A stretch of 64,000 bases of DNA from positions 4,357,501 to 4,421,500 of the forward strand of contig NC_060018.1 of the NCBI RefSeq assembly GCF_021134715.1, given 5' to 3'. A program made the position numbers and the translations under genes. The DNA comes from Daphnia pulex. Its lineage: Eukaryota > Arthropoda > Branchiopoda > Diplostraca > Daphniidae. This document shows positions 8,866 to 18,786 of this stretch, piece by piece (position 1 is the stretch's first letter; every line of letters begins with the position of its first letter). The notes beneath the pieces were generated by a model that did no database searches, had not been told where the DNA came from, and saw only the letters and a list, made by a program, of their open reading frames with translations.

Positions 8866-11055
8866 CTATCTTTTTTCATTCTATCTTTTTTCATTCTATC
8901 TTTTTTCATTCTATCTTTTTTCATTCTATCTTTTTTCATTCTATCTTTTTTCATTCTATCTTTTTTCATTCTATCTTTTTTCATTCTATCTTTTTTCATT
9001 CTATCTTTTTTCATTCTATCTTTTTTCATTCTATCTTTTTTCATTCTATCTTTTTTCATTCTATCTTTTTTCATTCTATCTTTTTTCATTCTATCTTTTT
9101 TCATTCTATCTTTTTTCATTCTATCTTTTTTCATTCTATCTTTTTTCATTCTATCTTTTTTCATTCTATCTTTTTTCATTCTATCTTTTTTCATTCTATC
9201 TTTTTTCATTCTATCTTTTTTCATTCTATCTTTTTTCATTCTATCTTTTTTCATTCTATCTTTTTTCATTCTATCTTTTTTCATTCTATCTTTTTTCATT
9301 CTATCTTTTTTCATTCTATCTTTTTTCATTCTATCTTTTTTCATTCTATCTTTTTTCATTCTATCTTTTTTCATTCTATCTTTTTTCATTCTATCTTTTT
9401 TCATTCTATCTTTTTTCATTCTATCTTTTTTCATTCTATCTTTTTTCATTCTATCTTTTTTCATTCTATCTTTTTTCATTCTATCTTTTTTCATTCTATC
9501 TTTTTTCATTCTATCTTTTTTCATTCTATCTTTTTTCATTCTATCTTTTTTCATTCTATCTTTTTTCATTCTATCTTTTTTCATTCTATCTTTTTTCATT
9601 CTATCTTTTTTCATTCTATCTTTTTTCATTCTATCTTTTTTCATTCTATCTTTTTTCATTCTATCTTTTTTCATTCTATCTTTTTTCATTCTATCTTTTT
9701 TCATTCTATCTTTTTTCATTCTATCTTTTTTCATTCTATCTTTTTTCATTCTATCTTTTTTCATTCTATCTTTTTTCATTCTATCTTTTTTCATTCTATC
9801 TTTTTTCATTCTATCTTTTTTCATTCTATCTTTTTTCATTCTATCTTTTTTCATTCTATCTTTTTTCATTCTATCTTTTTTCATTCTATCTTTTTTCATT
9901 CTATCTTTTTTCATTCTATCTTTTTTCATTCTATCTTTTTTCATTCTATCTTTTTTCATTCTATCTTTTTTCATTCTATCTTTTTTCATTCTATCTTTTT
10001 TCATTCTATCTTTTTTCATTCTATCTTTTTTCATTCTATCTTTTTTCATTCTATCTTTTTTCATTCTATCTTTTTTCATTCTATCTTTTTTCATTCTATC
10101 TTTTTTCATTCTATCTTTTTTCATTCTATCTTTTTTCATTCTATCTTTTTTCATTCTATCTTTTTTCATTCTATCTTTTTTCATTCTATCTTTTTTCATT
10201 CTATCTTTTTTCATTCTATCTTTTTTCATTCTATCTTTTTTCATTCTATCTTTTTTCATTCTATCTTTTTTCATTCTATCTTTTTTCATTCTATCTTTTT
10301 TCATTCTATCTTTTTTCATTCTATCTTTTTTCATTCTATCTTTTTTCATTCTATCTTTTTTCATTCTATCTTTTTTCATTCTATCTTTTTTCATTCTATC
10401 TTTTTTCATTCTATCTTTTTTCATTCTATCTTTTTTCATTCTATCTTTTTTCATTCTATCTTTTTTCATTCTATCTTTTTTCATTCTATCTTTTTTCATT
10501 CTATCTTTTTTCATTCTATCTTTTTTCATTCTATCTTTTTTCATTCTATCTTTTTTCATTCTATCTTTTTTCATTCTATCTTTTTTCATTCTATCTTTTT
10601 TCATTCTATCTTTTTTCATTCTATCTTTTTTCATTCTATCTTTTTTCATTCTATCTTTTTTCATTCTATCTTTTTTCATTCTATCTTTTTTCATTCTATC
10701 TTTTTTCATTCTATCTTTTTTCATTCTATCTTTTTTCATTCTATCTTTTTTCATTCTATCTTTTTTCATTCTATCTTTTTTCATTCTATCTTTTTTCATT
10801 CTATCTTTTTTCATTCTATCTTTTTTCATTCTATCTTTTTTCATTCTATCTTTTTTCATTCTATCTTTTTTCATTCTATCTTTTTTCATTCTATCTTTTT
10901 TCATTCTATCTTTTTTCATTCTATCTTTTTTCATTCTATCTTTTTTCATTCTATCTTTTTTCATTCTATCTTTTTTCATTCTATCTTTTTTCATTCTATC
11001 TTTTTTCATTCTATCTTTTTTCATTCTATCTTTTTTCATTCTATCTTTTTTCATT
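8866..11055 (+). repeat. 15-bp satellite, 146 identical copies of CTATCTTTTTTCATT
   Basis: Units repeat with no mismatch from 8866 to 11055. One 19-bp variant with an extra TATC follows (11056-11074) and closes the block. Because 15 is a multiple of three and the unit lacks stops in three of six frames, long artificial open frames (819, 763 and 751 codons) result; I do not regard them as genes. The reverse strand reads AATGAAAAAAGATAG. The satellite sits between the two arms of the palindromic array. Confidence 0.97.
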
Positions 11056-11074
11056 CTATCTATCTTTTTTCATT

Positions 11075-11329
11075 CTAAACATAATCTCAACATTATTTAT
11101 TTTTACCATTGATGATGTAATATTGGGGCACTTAGGAAGTATTTGTTGCTGGGAGAATTACGATTGGGCCAGTAGAATTTGGTTGGTGAAGAATTTGATG
11201 ACAATAATCAAAATAGTAGAACTCTATAATAGATAACAAAAAAATAAATGGATATTAAATGATCGGCACAATTTTATAATAAATAATTTGTACATTAATA
11301 TACAATAATGAGGACACAATTAAAAAGGG
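11075..11329. other. Spacer between satellite and right arm
   Basis: About 255 bp of AT-rich unique sequence. The satellite frame continues open to 11236 by chance. No gene was seen. Confidence 0.5.
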
Positions 11330-11819
11330 AGAGTTAATTCATAATTACATAGAGAAAACAGAATATTTACCTGTGATTGCAAACTGGTGATGAATAAGTA
11401 AGCTGGAGATGCGTTGGTTGATACTGATTAACAAGTTGGATGTGTTGTGCTTTAATATCCGCCATATCCAGGAGCCATCGGACCATTAATTATTTACCCA
11501 TCCATCAATGTTGCAACAACCAAAAACAACATATCAGCATAATTTACTAGAAAAAAAATTGTTCATAAATATACAAGATCATTTAACATTTTCATTTAAT
11601 TTTATGTAAAAACAAAATATTTACCCAATGAATGTGAACTGATGATTGCAGTGGGTGACAAATAGTTCACTGGATTTATTGGGTCGGAGATTATCATTCG
11701 ATTGATTTCTTTCGCCTTTCACTCTCCTTCTAAGACAATAAATAATTTGGATTTTCGTTAGTGCCAAACTCAAGAAACCTTGATAGAAGCTTGGAAATTA
11801 TTTGGATTACTTGTTGTAG

Positions 11820-12120
11820 TAAACTGCTGCAGCGTACGTGGTTGTGTAATCCACCTTTTCGGTGTAGTACTTGGGAGCTTCGGAAAAGTAGTTAGATGTA
11901 GCGTAGGTTCTGGCGTAGTAAACAGGAGTCTCGGTGTAGTAGTTTAGTTCAACTTAGTAGGAAGGAGCAGCTGTGTAGTGGTTTGGGGCTACGAAGTACA
12001 CCACCGCCTCCGTTGTGATTGTGTAGCTCGGGGAAGAGTAATACTGAAACTTCGTCGTAATGCTCAACATCTCAGGTAGTAAAATAAGTAGGAACCTCGG
12101 TGTAGTAACTGATGCAGAGT
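11820..12120 (-). pseudogene. Tyr-repeat remnants, right arm
   Basis: On the minus strand the sequence keeps the codon pattern TAC-TAC-ACC-GAG, GCT-CCC-AAG and ACG-TAC-GCT-GC of the family, but the frames shift repeatedly and stops occur. It matches the left-arm block 4975-5145 (shared end TACTACAACAAGTAATCC versus TACTACACCAAGTAACCC). Confidence 0.5.
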
Positions 12121-12470
12121 AATACTTTGGAGTCTCGGTGTAGTAGGTTGAGGCAAGGCAGCATACGTAGTCGTTTAGTACTCAGGTGGTTCAGTGGTGT
12201 AGTACTTAGGAATCACGGTTTAGTGAGCTGGAGCAACGTAGGTGGTAGTGTAGTATTCCAGGGCCTTGGTGAAGGTACTCAGGCTCGGTGCTGAATAATA
12301 CTTTAGGACGGTGAAGTAGCTCGAGGCAGCATAAGGTATGGTGAAATATTCTGTAGCCTTGGAGGTGTAGAATTTAGGCGCTTCGGTATAGTATTCAGCT
12401 GCTTTGGTGGTACAGTAAGTTGGAGCCTCGGTGTAATAACTGAAGAAGAGTATTACTTTGGAGTCCCGTT

Positions 12471-12571
12471 TTAGCAGGTTAGGGCAGCATACGTAGATGT
12501 GTATAACTTCGGTGCCTTGGTGGTGTAGTACTTGAGGACAACAATCAATAGCAGCAAAACACCATTGTATA
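12471..12571 (-). CDS. Very short Tyr-rich secreted peptide, right-arm open copy
   Basis: The minus-strand exon after TTTTCTAG reads, in ATGG phase, YNGVLLLLIVVLKYYTTK, then APKLYTSTYAALTC and TAA. It is the counterpart of 4497-4705, with the same leader and the same Cys-stop ending but fewer repeats. The exon 1 just upstream ends GCAATCACGG, so the start codon is ACG there, and the next exon 1 (13094 region) has GTGG. Translation is therefore doubtful. Repeat coding continues below the stop to 12220 in other frames (SYYTEAPTYCTTKAAEYYTE type). Confidence 0.35.
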
Positions 12572-13764
12572 CTAGAAAATAAAAAATTTGAACATAAATA
12601 TTTCATAACTTGCACATAATAAAAAAAGGAGAGTTAATTCACAACTCCATGTAGAAAACAGATAATTTACCCGTGATTGCACACTTGTGATACGATGAAT
12701 AAAGCAGTTGATGACAAATAGTGCACAGCAGTTGTTGTTGCCGCGTTGGAGATAATCACTCACTGATCATTTCACCTTTTCTCTCCTGCGATTCAGCTTG
12801 TAATATTCTGGAACCTTGGTGGTGAAGTACTTTGGAGCCCTGGTGTAGTAAACTAAGCAGCGTTGGTGATTTTGAGTAACAAGACGGAAATTGTGCTTTA
12901 ATGTACGCCATACCCAGGAGACATCGGTACACCAGTTGTCGACCCAGCCATCAACGATGCAAAACCCAACAGCACAACACCATAGTTAGCTATACGATAA
13001 ACAATGTGAATTTTAATCTACAATTCTAACTATTCATATTAACAGTTTGAAACGAATGCATTGATTCACGATTCAAATTAAAAATTAATATTTACCCACG
13101 ATTGCGAACATTTCATACCATTATGGCAGTTGTTGACAAATACTGCTCTGCAGTAGGTTGAAGTGTAGTACTTGGACCCCTCGGTACTCCACCGCTTTCG
13201 TGGTTTAATAAGCAGCAGCCTCGGTGTAATACCTATGATCAGAATAATATTTCGAAGCATCAGTATAGTAAGATAGAACAGCGTAGGTTGTAATCTAATA
13301 CTTAGTAGCTTTGGTGGTGTAGTATTTGAGATCCTCGGTGTAGTATTCAGACGTTTTGTTGATGTAACTCGGGGTAGACTGAATACTTCCGTGCATTAGC
13401 TCGCAGCAGCGTAGATATTCGTGTAGTACTCTAGGAACCTTGGATGTGCTGTATTTACGAACATCAGTGTAGTAAGTAGGTGTTGCCTATGTAGACGTTG
13501 TTAAGTAGTAAGGCAGCAACGTGGTGTACTATTGAATAGCTGCTAGTACTTGAAAACCACCATACCCAGAAGACATCGGTACACCCATGGTCGACCCAGC
13601 CATCACGATACAACACCCAGCAACACCACCGCAGCACAACACCATAAACAATTAACAGTTCAAAAATAGACTTCGAATTAAAACTCATCAATCTCTTAAT
13701 TCACGACTCGATGTATAAATGAATTTTTACTCGAATGCGAATTGGTTTTCCTTCGATGGTGTAG

Positions 13765-14010
13765 TACTTCGGAGCTTCAGTGTAGCGGTTGGGGGCAGCG
13801 TAACACTCGGGGGTGATGGTGGTGTAGTAAACAGAAACCTCTGTCGTAGCTCAGAGCAGAGTAATGCTTAGGTTCGTCGGTGTAGTAAACTGGGGTAGCA
13901 TACGTCCTTGTGTAATATTCAGCCTTTTCGGTGTAGTAGTTGGAAGTCCGTTGTAGCAACAGGTCGTTACGTATGTTGTGTAGTAAGACAGCAACATTCA
14001 AAAGCAGCAC
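13765..14010 (-). pseudogene. Tyr-repeat copy with partial leader, right arm
   Basis: The minus strand from 14010 reads a leader-like MLLLNVAVL, then the frame changes into TSNYYTEKAEYYTRTYATPVYYTDEPKHYSAL, then another change into broken repeats. No continuous frame from a leader through the repeats was found. Confidence 0.5.
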
Positions 14011-14218
14011 GAAACCAGTAAACTAGACAATGAACATTGAAAATATCAACATCAATATTCAATTAAAAGTGACACACCAACAAATAGGAAAAATTTGAAT
14101 TGTCACAAAACACTAGTTTTAAAAAATTATATTTACCTATCATTGCGAATTGGAAGAGTGCAGATGTTGCCAAGTCGGGGATGCTCACTCGACTGATCTA
14201 TATCGCCTCTTCTCTCTC

Positions 14219-14289
14219 CTTTTATACGACTTTTTCTTACCCTAACTCAACTCTTAAGACTTGCGGTTTTTGTACCTCTTTGATAATTA
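14219..14289 (-). promoter_or_regulatory. Shared array promoter, right-arm copy (diverged core)
   Basis: TATAAAAG is the reverse complement of 14219-14226. The core at 14257-14289 is altered (AATTATCAAAGAGGTACAAA in place of ATTATCAAGCAGGTACAATA). The exon 1 that follows toward lower coordinates ends near 14135 with CAATGATAG before GTAAAT instead of ATGG. Confidence 0.6.
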
Positions 14290-14939
14290 TGAAACACGCC
14301 CCATTCTTACCCAACCCCTACACCACTACATGACACGTTTTACGTAATGATTTCCGTGACTTCCGAATGTGAAAGCCTTTTTGCACTTTGGAATATGTCA
14401 ACAAGTCAACAACCAATATCAAAATTAACACCAAATGGTTTTGTCTTAAATCTCACTTTATAAACAGCAATTGACATTAGAAAAATGAGAATGATTAAAA
14501 AAATGACTTAACATGTAAAAACTCAATAGTCATTACACAAAGTCATGTGCTAGTGAAGTAGCAACGCTTCATGGTTTATACTATTCACGAGAATTCTTGG
14601 AAAAGATTTGGCAGCCCATAACCCACACACATTCCAATACAAAACCACACATGTTTAAATGCCTTGTTATGTAGAACTTCCCTTAAAATAAGTCGAAAGC
14701 ACTTTTTTTCCTAAGCCAAAATATTTTCCCTGCCCTTTCTACTCCTTCAAACACTCACATAAAATTATTCAAGTATTTCAGACATTGTGTGTAGAGACAC
14801 GAGATGATTAAAGCAACACCGTTGGGCCCATATTTGTTTCCATTTCTGGCTTCACCCCATGCCAACTAAAACAAAATGCTGGAGGTCTGATACCGATAGA
14901 GAATAAAAAAGAAACACACACTTACTGCTCGCAGCAACT

Positions 14940-15187
14940 GAAGGATATCTGTAATTCAGGGGGTTGGTGTAGTAGATCGGGGCATCATAAGTTGTGGTGT
15001 AATTCCCTGGCGCCTTGATGTAATAACCAGCTGGAAGCGTATGCTGCTGTTGTGTAGTAGGGCGTCGGCAAGTCGCGGTTTGGTATCCGGTTTTGATACC
15101 CAAAAGACATTGGTACACTAGTGGTGGACCCAGGCATCAACGATACAACATCCGACAGCAGCACGACATTAAAGTTGACTAAACCAT
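14940..15187 (-). pseudogene. Array exon 2 copy with intact leader and later frameshift
   Basis: After TGGTTTAG the minus strand reads, in ATGG phase, NFNVVLLSDVVSLMPGSTTS, VPMSFGYQ, then PTPYYTTAAYASS before the repeat frame is lost. AGYYIKAPGNYTTTYDAPIY and YTNPLNYRYPSVAASS follow in another frame. The leader is the best-preserved full leader of the array. An exon 1 end with ATGG lies upstream at about 15265. A one- or two-base shift near 15040 breaks it. Confidence 0.55.
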
Positions 15188-15640
15188 TAAAAAAATTAAT
15201 ATTCAATAACCGGCATATTAACAAATAGAAAAAAGGATTGATAAACACTCAACATAATATTACCCATAACTGCGAACTGGTTAAACGATGAACAATCCAG
15301 TTGGTGATGGGGTTAGTGAAGGAAACGTCGGTACACCAGTGGTCGACCCAGCCATCAACGATACAAAACCGATACAAAATCCAACAGCAGCACGACGCCA
15401 TAGTTAAATAGAAAAATTAGATATTTAAACATTAATATTTAATAGCAACTGGGAACTGGCAAAATAACCCATAGTCAATAGTAGACTAAATAATACAAAA
15501 CTATGTAGAGAACCAGAATGTTTACCAATTGTTGCGAGCTGGTAATGCGATGAAGAAGCCAGTTGATACAAGTAGTTCACTGCAGTTGTTGCCGTGTCGG
15601 AGATGCTCACTCAACTGATTTCAAACGCCTTTTCTCTCTC

Positions 15641-15705
15641 CTTATATACGATTTTTCCTCACCCTCACCTCTCAAGCCTTGCGGCTATTGTACCTGCTTG
15701 ATAAT
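15641..15705 (-). promoter_or_regulatory. Shared array promoter, right-arm copy
   Basis: Reverse complement gives the intact core ATTATCAAGCAGGTACAATA (15686-15705), GCCGCAAGGCT, and TATATAAG at 15641-15648. CACGTG lies just outside (15713-15718). The conserved exon 1 leader follows toward 15540, but its end reads AACAATTGG before GTAAAC, so ATG is replaced by ATT. Confidence 0.7.
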
Positions 15706-16257
15706 GATGCATCACGTGTTATTCTCACCCAACCTCTACACCATCGAATGACAGTTTTACGTATGGTCTTCAACAAAATTCATAGGAAATGATACTGTTC
15801 GATTATTGTAATTAACGAAACATTTCCACGAAAGATCCATTTAGAATTTGTGCTCGTCTAATTGTTTAACTAACAGAATACTATAATGAACTTTAAGACC
15901 ATAAATAAAGGATTATAAAACAAAAAGAAAAAACACGTGGTTTTCACAAATGGTGACAATGACACGATGTCACTAACTTGAAGGCATCGCTGCTTAATGC
16001 GCATAGGTATTTCATTATTGATTGTCTTATCACGTTATTGATATGTCTATATTCAATATTAACTAGCATATTAACAACTAGTAAAAAGTAGTAACAATAT
16101 AAAACTCCATAAAAAACATTGAATATTTACCCATGATTGCGAATTGGTTGTACGATGAGATGAAGGAGGCACTTGGTGATAGACAGACAGTGCGCTATAC
16201 GGTTGTTGCCGGGTCAGAGATGCTCACTCGACTAACTTCTGTCGCCTTTTCTCTCTC

Positions 16258-16327
16258 CTTTTATACGATTTTTTTCTCATCCTGATCCACATCTTAAGCC
16301 TTGCGGCTATTGTACCTGCTTGATAAT
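16258..16327 (-). promoter_or_regulatory. Shared array promoter, outer right-arm copy
   Basis: Mirror of the block at 3124-3194: TATAAAAG at 16258-16265 and core TTATCAAGCAGGTACAATAG at about 16307-16326, with CACGTG at 16336-16341. The exon 1 end CGCAATCATGG before GTAAAT is preserved near 16128-16138. Confidence 0.7.
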
Positions 16328-16660
16328 GATACAACACGTGTCGTCCTAACCCAACCTCTCCGCCGTCGCATGACACGTTTTACGAAATGATCTCCGTGAC
16401 CTTCGAGAAAGGAAATGCAAACTGTCCTTTCCTTCTACAGATAGACGTTGCGGGGGATGGGTCTACAACAACCAATATCAAAATGAATATCAAATGGCTG
16501 AGCCTTGCGGCTATTGTACCTGCTTGATAATGATTCTCACCCAACCTCTACACCACCGCATTGAAAGTTTTACGTAAGGTTCCCCGCGACCTTCAAGCGT
16601 GAAGGACATGCAAACTGCCCGACCCGTCTGCAGGTTGAACTCTACAATGGTAATTAAAAA

Positions 16661-18674
16661 ATAATTAGTAAACACTGCGTCAGTTTGAACATGTTACATA
16701 TACCTAAATTTAATTTCTACAGATAATGAAAGTTACAGATTTACCTTCAAATATTTTGTGGATATTAATTTGGTCCATTATAAAAGTAAACAACGGCTTC
16801 CAGTCATTGACCTAGACTGACAGCTGCTAAAAGACAGACTACGAATATCCATCTAGTGGCGGCAAGACGCAAGTTCAGTCTAATCCACATTTTCATGATG
16901 ATGAATCGAGCTACTAGATAAGATAAATGAATGGATTTTCAACTTTTTTATTGTTATTGCAATACTTCTTTGCTCGGCACATTGCTACCATATTGATTCC
17001 ACACAGTTCCATTTTATGTATCTCGAAACGAAAGCAATTTAGTATGTTACTTTTTTTTCACACAAACGACAAACCTTGAACACATTTTTTTATCGATTAA
17101 AAGCTTCTTGAAATTCATATGAAAATCTCACATGAAAAGCCTTATTAATCTCACCGGTGGATCAAGTCTAAGGAACGGCGGCCAACGAATCAACTGAAAT
17201 GAAAACGGAGATATTAACTAAAAGTCAATAAAAATGAGACTGTACAAGCACATCAAGCATTACCTCAACGGCGGTACAGGTAGCAATAGACGACATAGTG
17301 ACAAAAGTCTGCCGATAAAATAAGCATATACTGCATGGACACCAACATAGGCAAATGACACATCTAAGTATGATGTTCAACTGCAAGCCTGCACAAGCTC
17401 CATTTCAGCGCATCTCTCAACTGGAAAATGACTGCAAGGTAAACCAAACAGCAACACCATAAAAAGCTCAAACATAAAACTGGCCATGGAAACCTACAAA
17501 AGAAAAAAAAATAAATGATTCAATAAAAATTTGAAATGAGAAAGAGATACCAATAATGATTTACTTGAAATGTACACTAACCTAGAGAAAAAGAAATCAA
17601 GATGATCACAGATCATCAAAATTTCATTTCAAGTTTTTAATAAGCAAGGGAATTTCTGTTGTTTCATCGACAAAAGTTTACAACTCTTTACAAGTACTTT
17701 CCACAAAAGCACTTATTTAGAAGCACAAAATAAGATGTCACTTGTTGTAAATGTGTAAGCATACTGTAAAAAAGTTGATCAACTTAATTACTTTAAATTG
17801 TTCTAAAGTGTTTCTGCATGTGACAAAAGCCGGTACAGGTAGCAAGCTTACAAGAGTAACACCTTTCACCAGCTGTCTCCAATAAATTGCACTGCACAGC
17901 GCATTGGAATCAATTTTTTTTTAATGATTAATAATGTCAGGGAATAAGTTGAGGTTGAGTTGACTTAGATCACCAAGGCTGTCAGAATGTCAGCAGCCAT
18001 CTTGAAAATAATGCGCAAAGCGCAACATTGCCATTTTCAGTTTTGCAATAAAAACGTCCGCATCTGGCATCCCTGCAATTGCTAAGAGCTGCTAATAAGA
18101 GCCAAAGCGGCAAAAGATGTGAATATAAAATGTTCACTGTTCAGCATTATAACCGTCAGGGCTTAACTACTAAATTAAAAATAAAATTGCGTTGGAATCT
18201 TGAATAAAGAAAAACCCGTTCCAGATCCGAGATCGACTGACAAGTTCATAGAATCTCTATGATCAACAAAACACTTAAGCACACCTTTTTAGTGTTTTTA
18301 CCTTTATTAATGCTCCGGTTCAGGTAGACTGTTTTTTTTATGTTGACTTTTTATGCAGAAAAAAAGTCACAAACCAAGAGACAGGATAAAAGATAAGTTG
18401 TTTGGGATTTAGGTTTTAAACTTTCTTGATCGTTATGCAGCTAAAATTCGACCGGGCTAGTGAAAATCCCAAATGTAACCAAATAAAGGAACGTGTGGTA
18501 GGGAACGTACTGGCGCGCCATCAGAGGCCAGCGATCTTTATCTGGTGGCCATCATCTTGTGGTCTTTATCTGTGGGTCACACTCTCCTACACTTTAGCAC
18601 AATTTGTCAGTTTGAAATTAAAATTTGCTTAAGCTATGGTTGGATTGTGTTTGGAATTAAAATAATGTGTTCCT
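16661..18674. other. Intergenic region, no gene seen
   Basis: Two kilobases without convincing coding sequence. GGTACAGGTAGCAA occurs twice (about 17275 and 17832). An open frame of 68 codons at 18426-18632 has no recognisable features. Confidence 0.5.
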
Positions 18675-18680
18675 TTTATT
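18675..18680 (-). promoter_or_regulatory. Candidate poly(A) signal of the LRR-ARH gene
   Basis: TTTATT on the plus strand is AATAAA on the minus strand, 107 nt beyond the stop codon. Confidence 0.5.
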
Positions 18681-18786
18681 GATAATATACTTTCATAAAT
18701 TTTAAAAAATCAAACTTTAAATATAGATGAAACAGCAAAAAGGAAATGTTTTTGACAAAATATGAAAAGATTTCAAATACACACAT

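Larger units (their letters stand above)
11330..16660 (-). repeat. Right arm of the palindromic Tyr/Pro-rich gene array
   Basis: Minus-strand copies of the same family as the left arm. Reverse-complement repeat coding runs through 11830-12120, 12220-12571, 13140-13500, 13765-14000 and 14900-15180. Leader exons (MAGSTTGVPMSPGYG type) are recognisable near 11465, 12900-12980, 13560-13630, 15080-15185 and 15315-15400. Promoter blocks lie at 14219-14289, 15641-15705 and 16258-16327. Copy order mirrors the left arm at the outer end only. Nearly all copies carry stops or frameshifts. Confidence 0.85.

Noticed and set aside
8866-11055. CRISPR array
   Set aside because: The repeats are directly adjacent with no spacers, and the genome is eukaryotic.
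8777-11236. Open frames of 819, 763 and 751 codons with perfect five-residue repeats
   Set aside because: They are forced by a 15-bp stop-free satellite in three frames at once, on both strands. No leader, splice context or sequence variation supports a protein.
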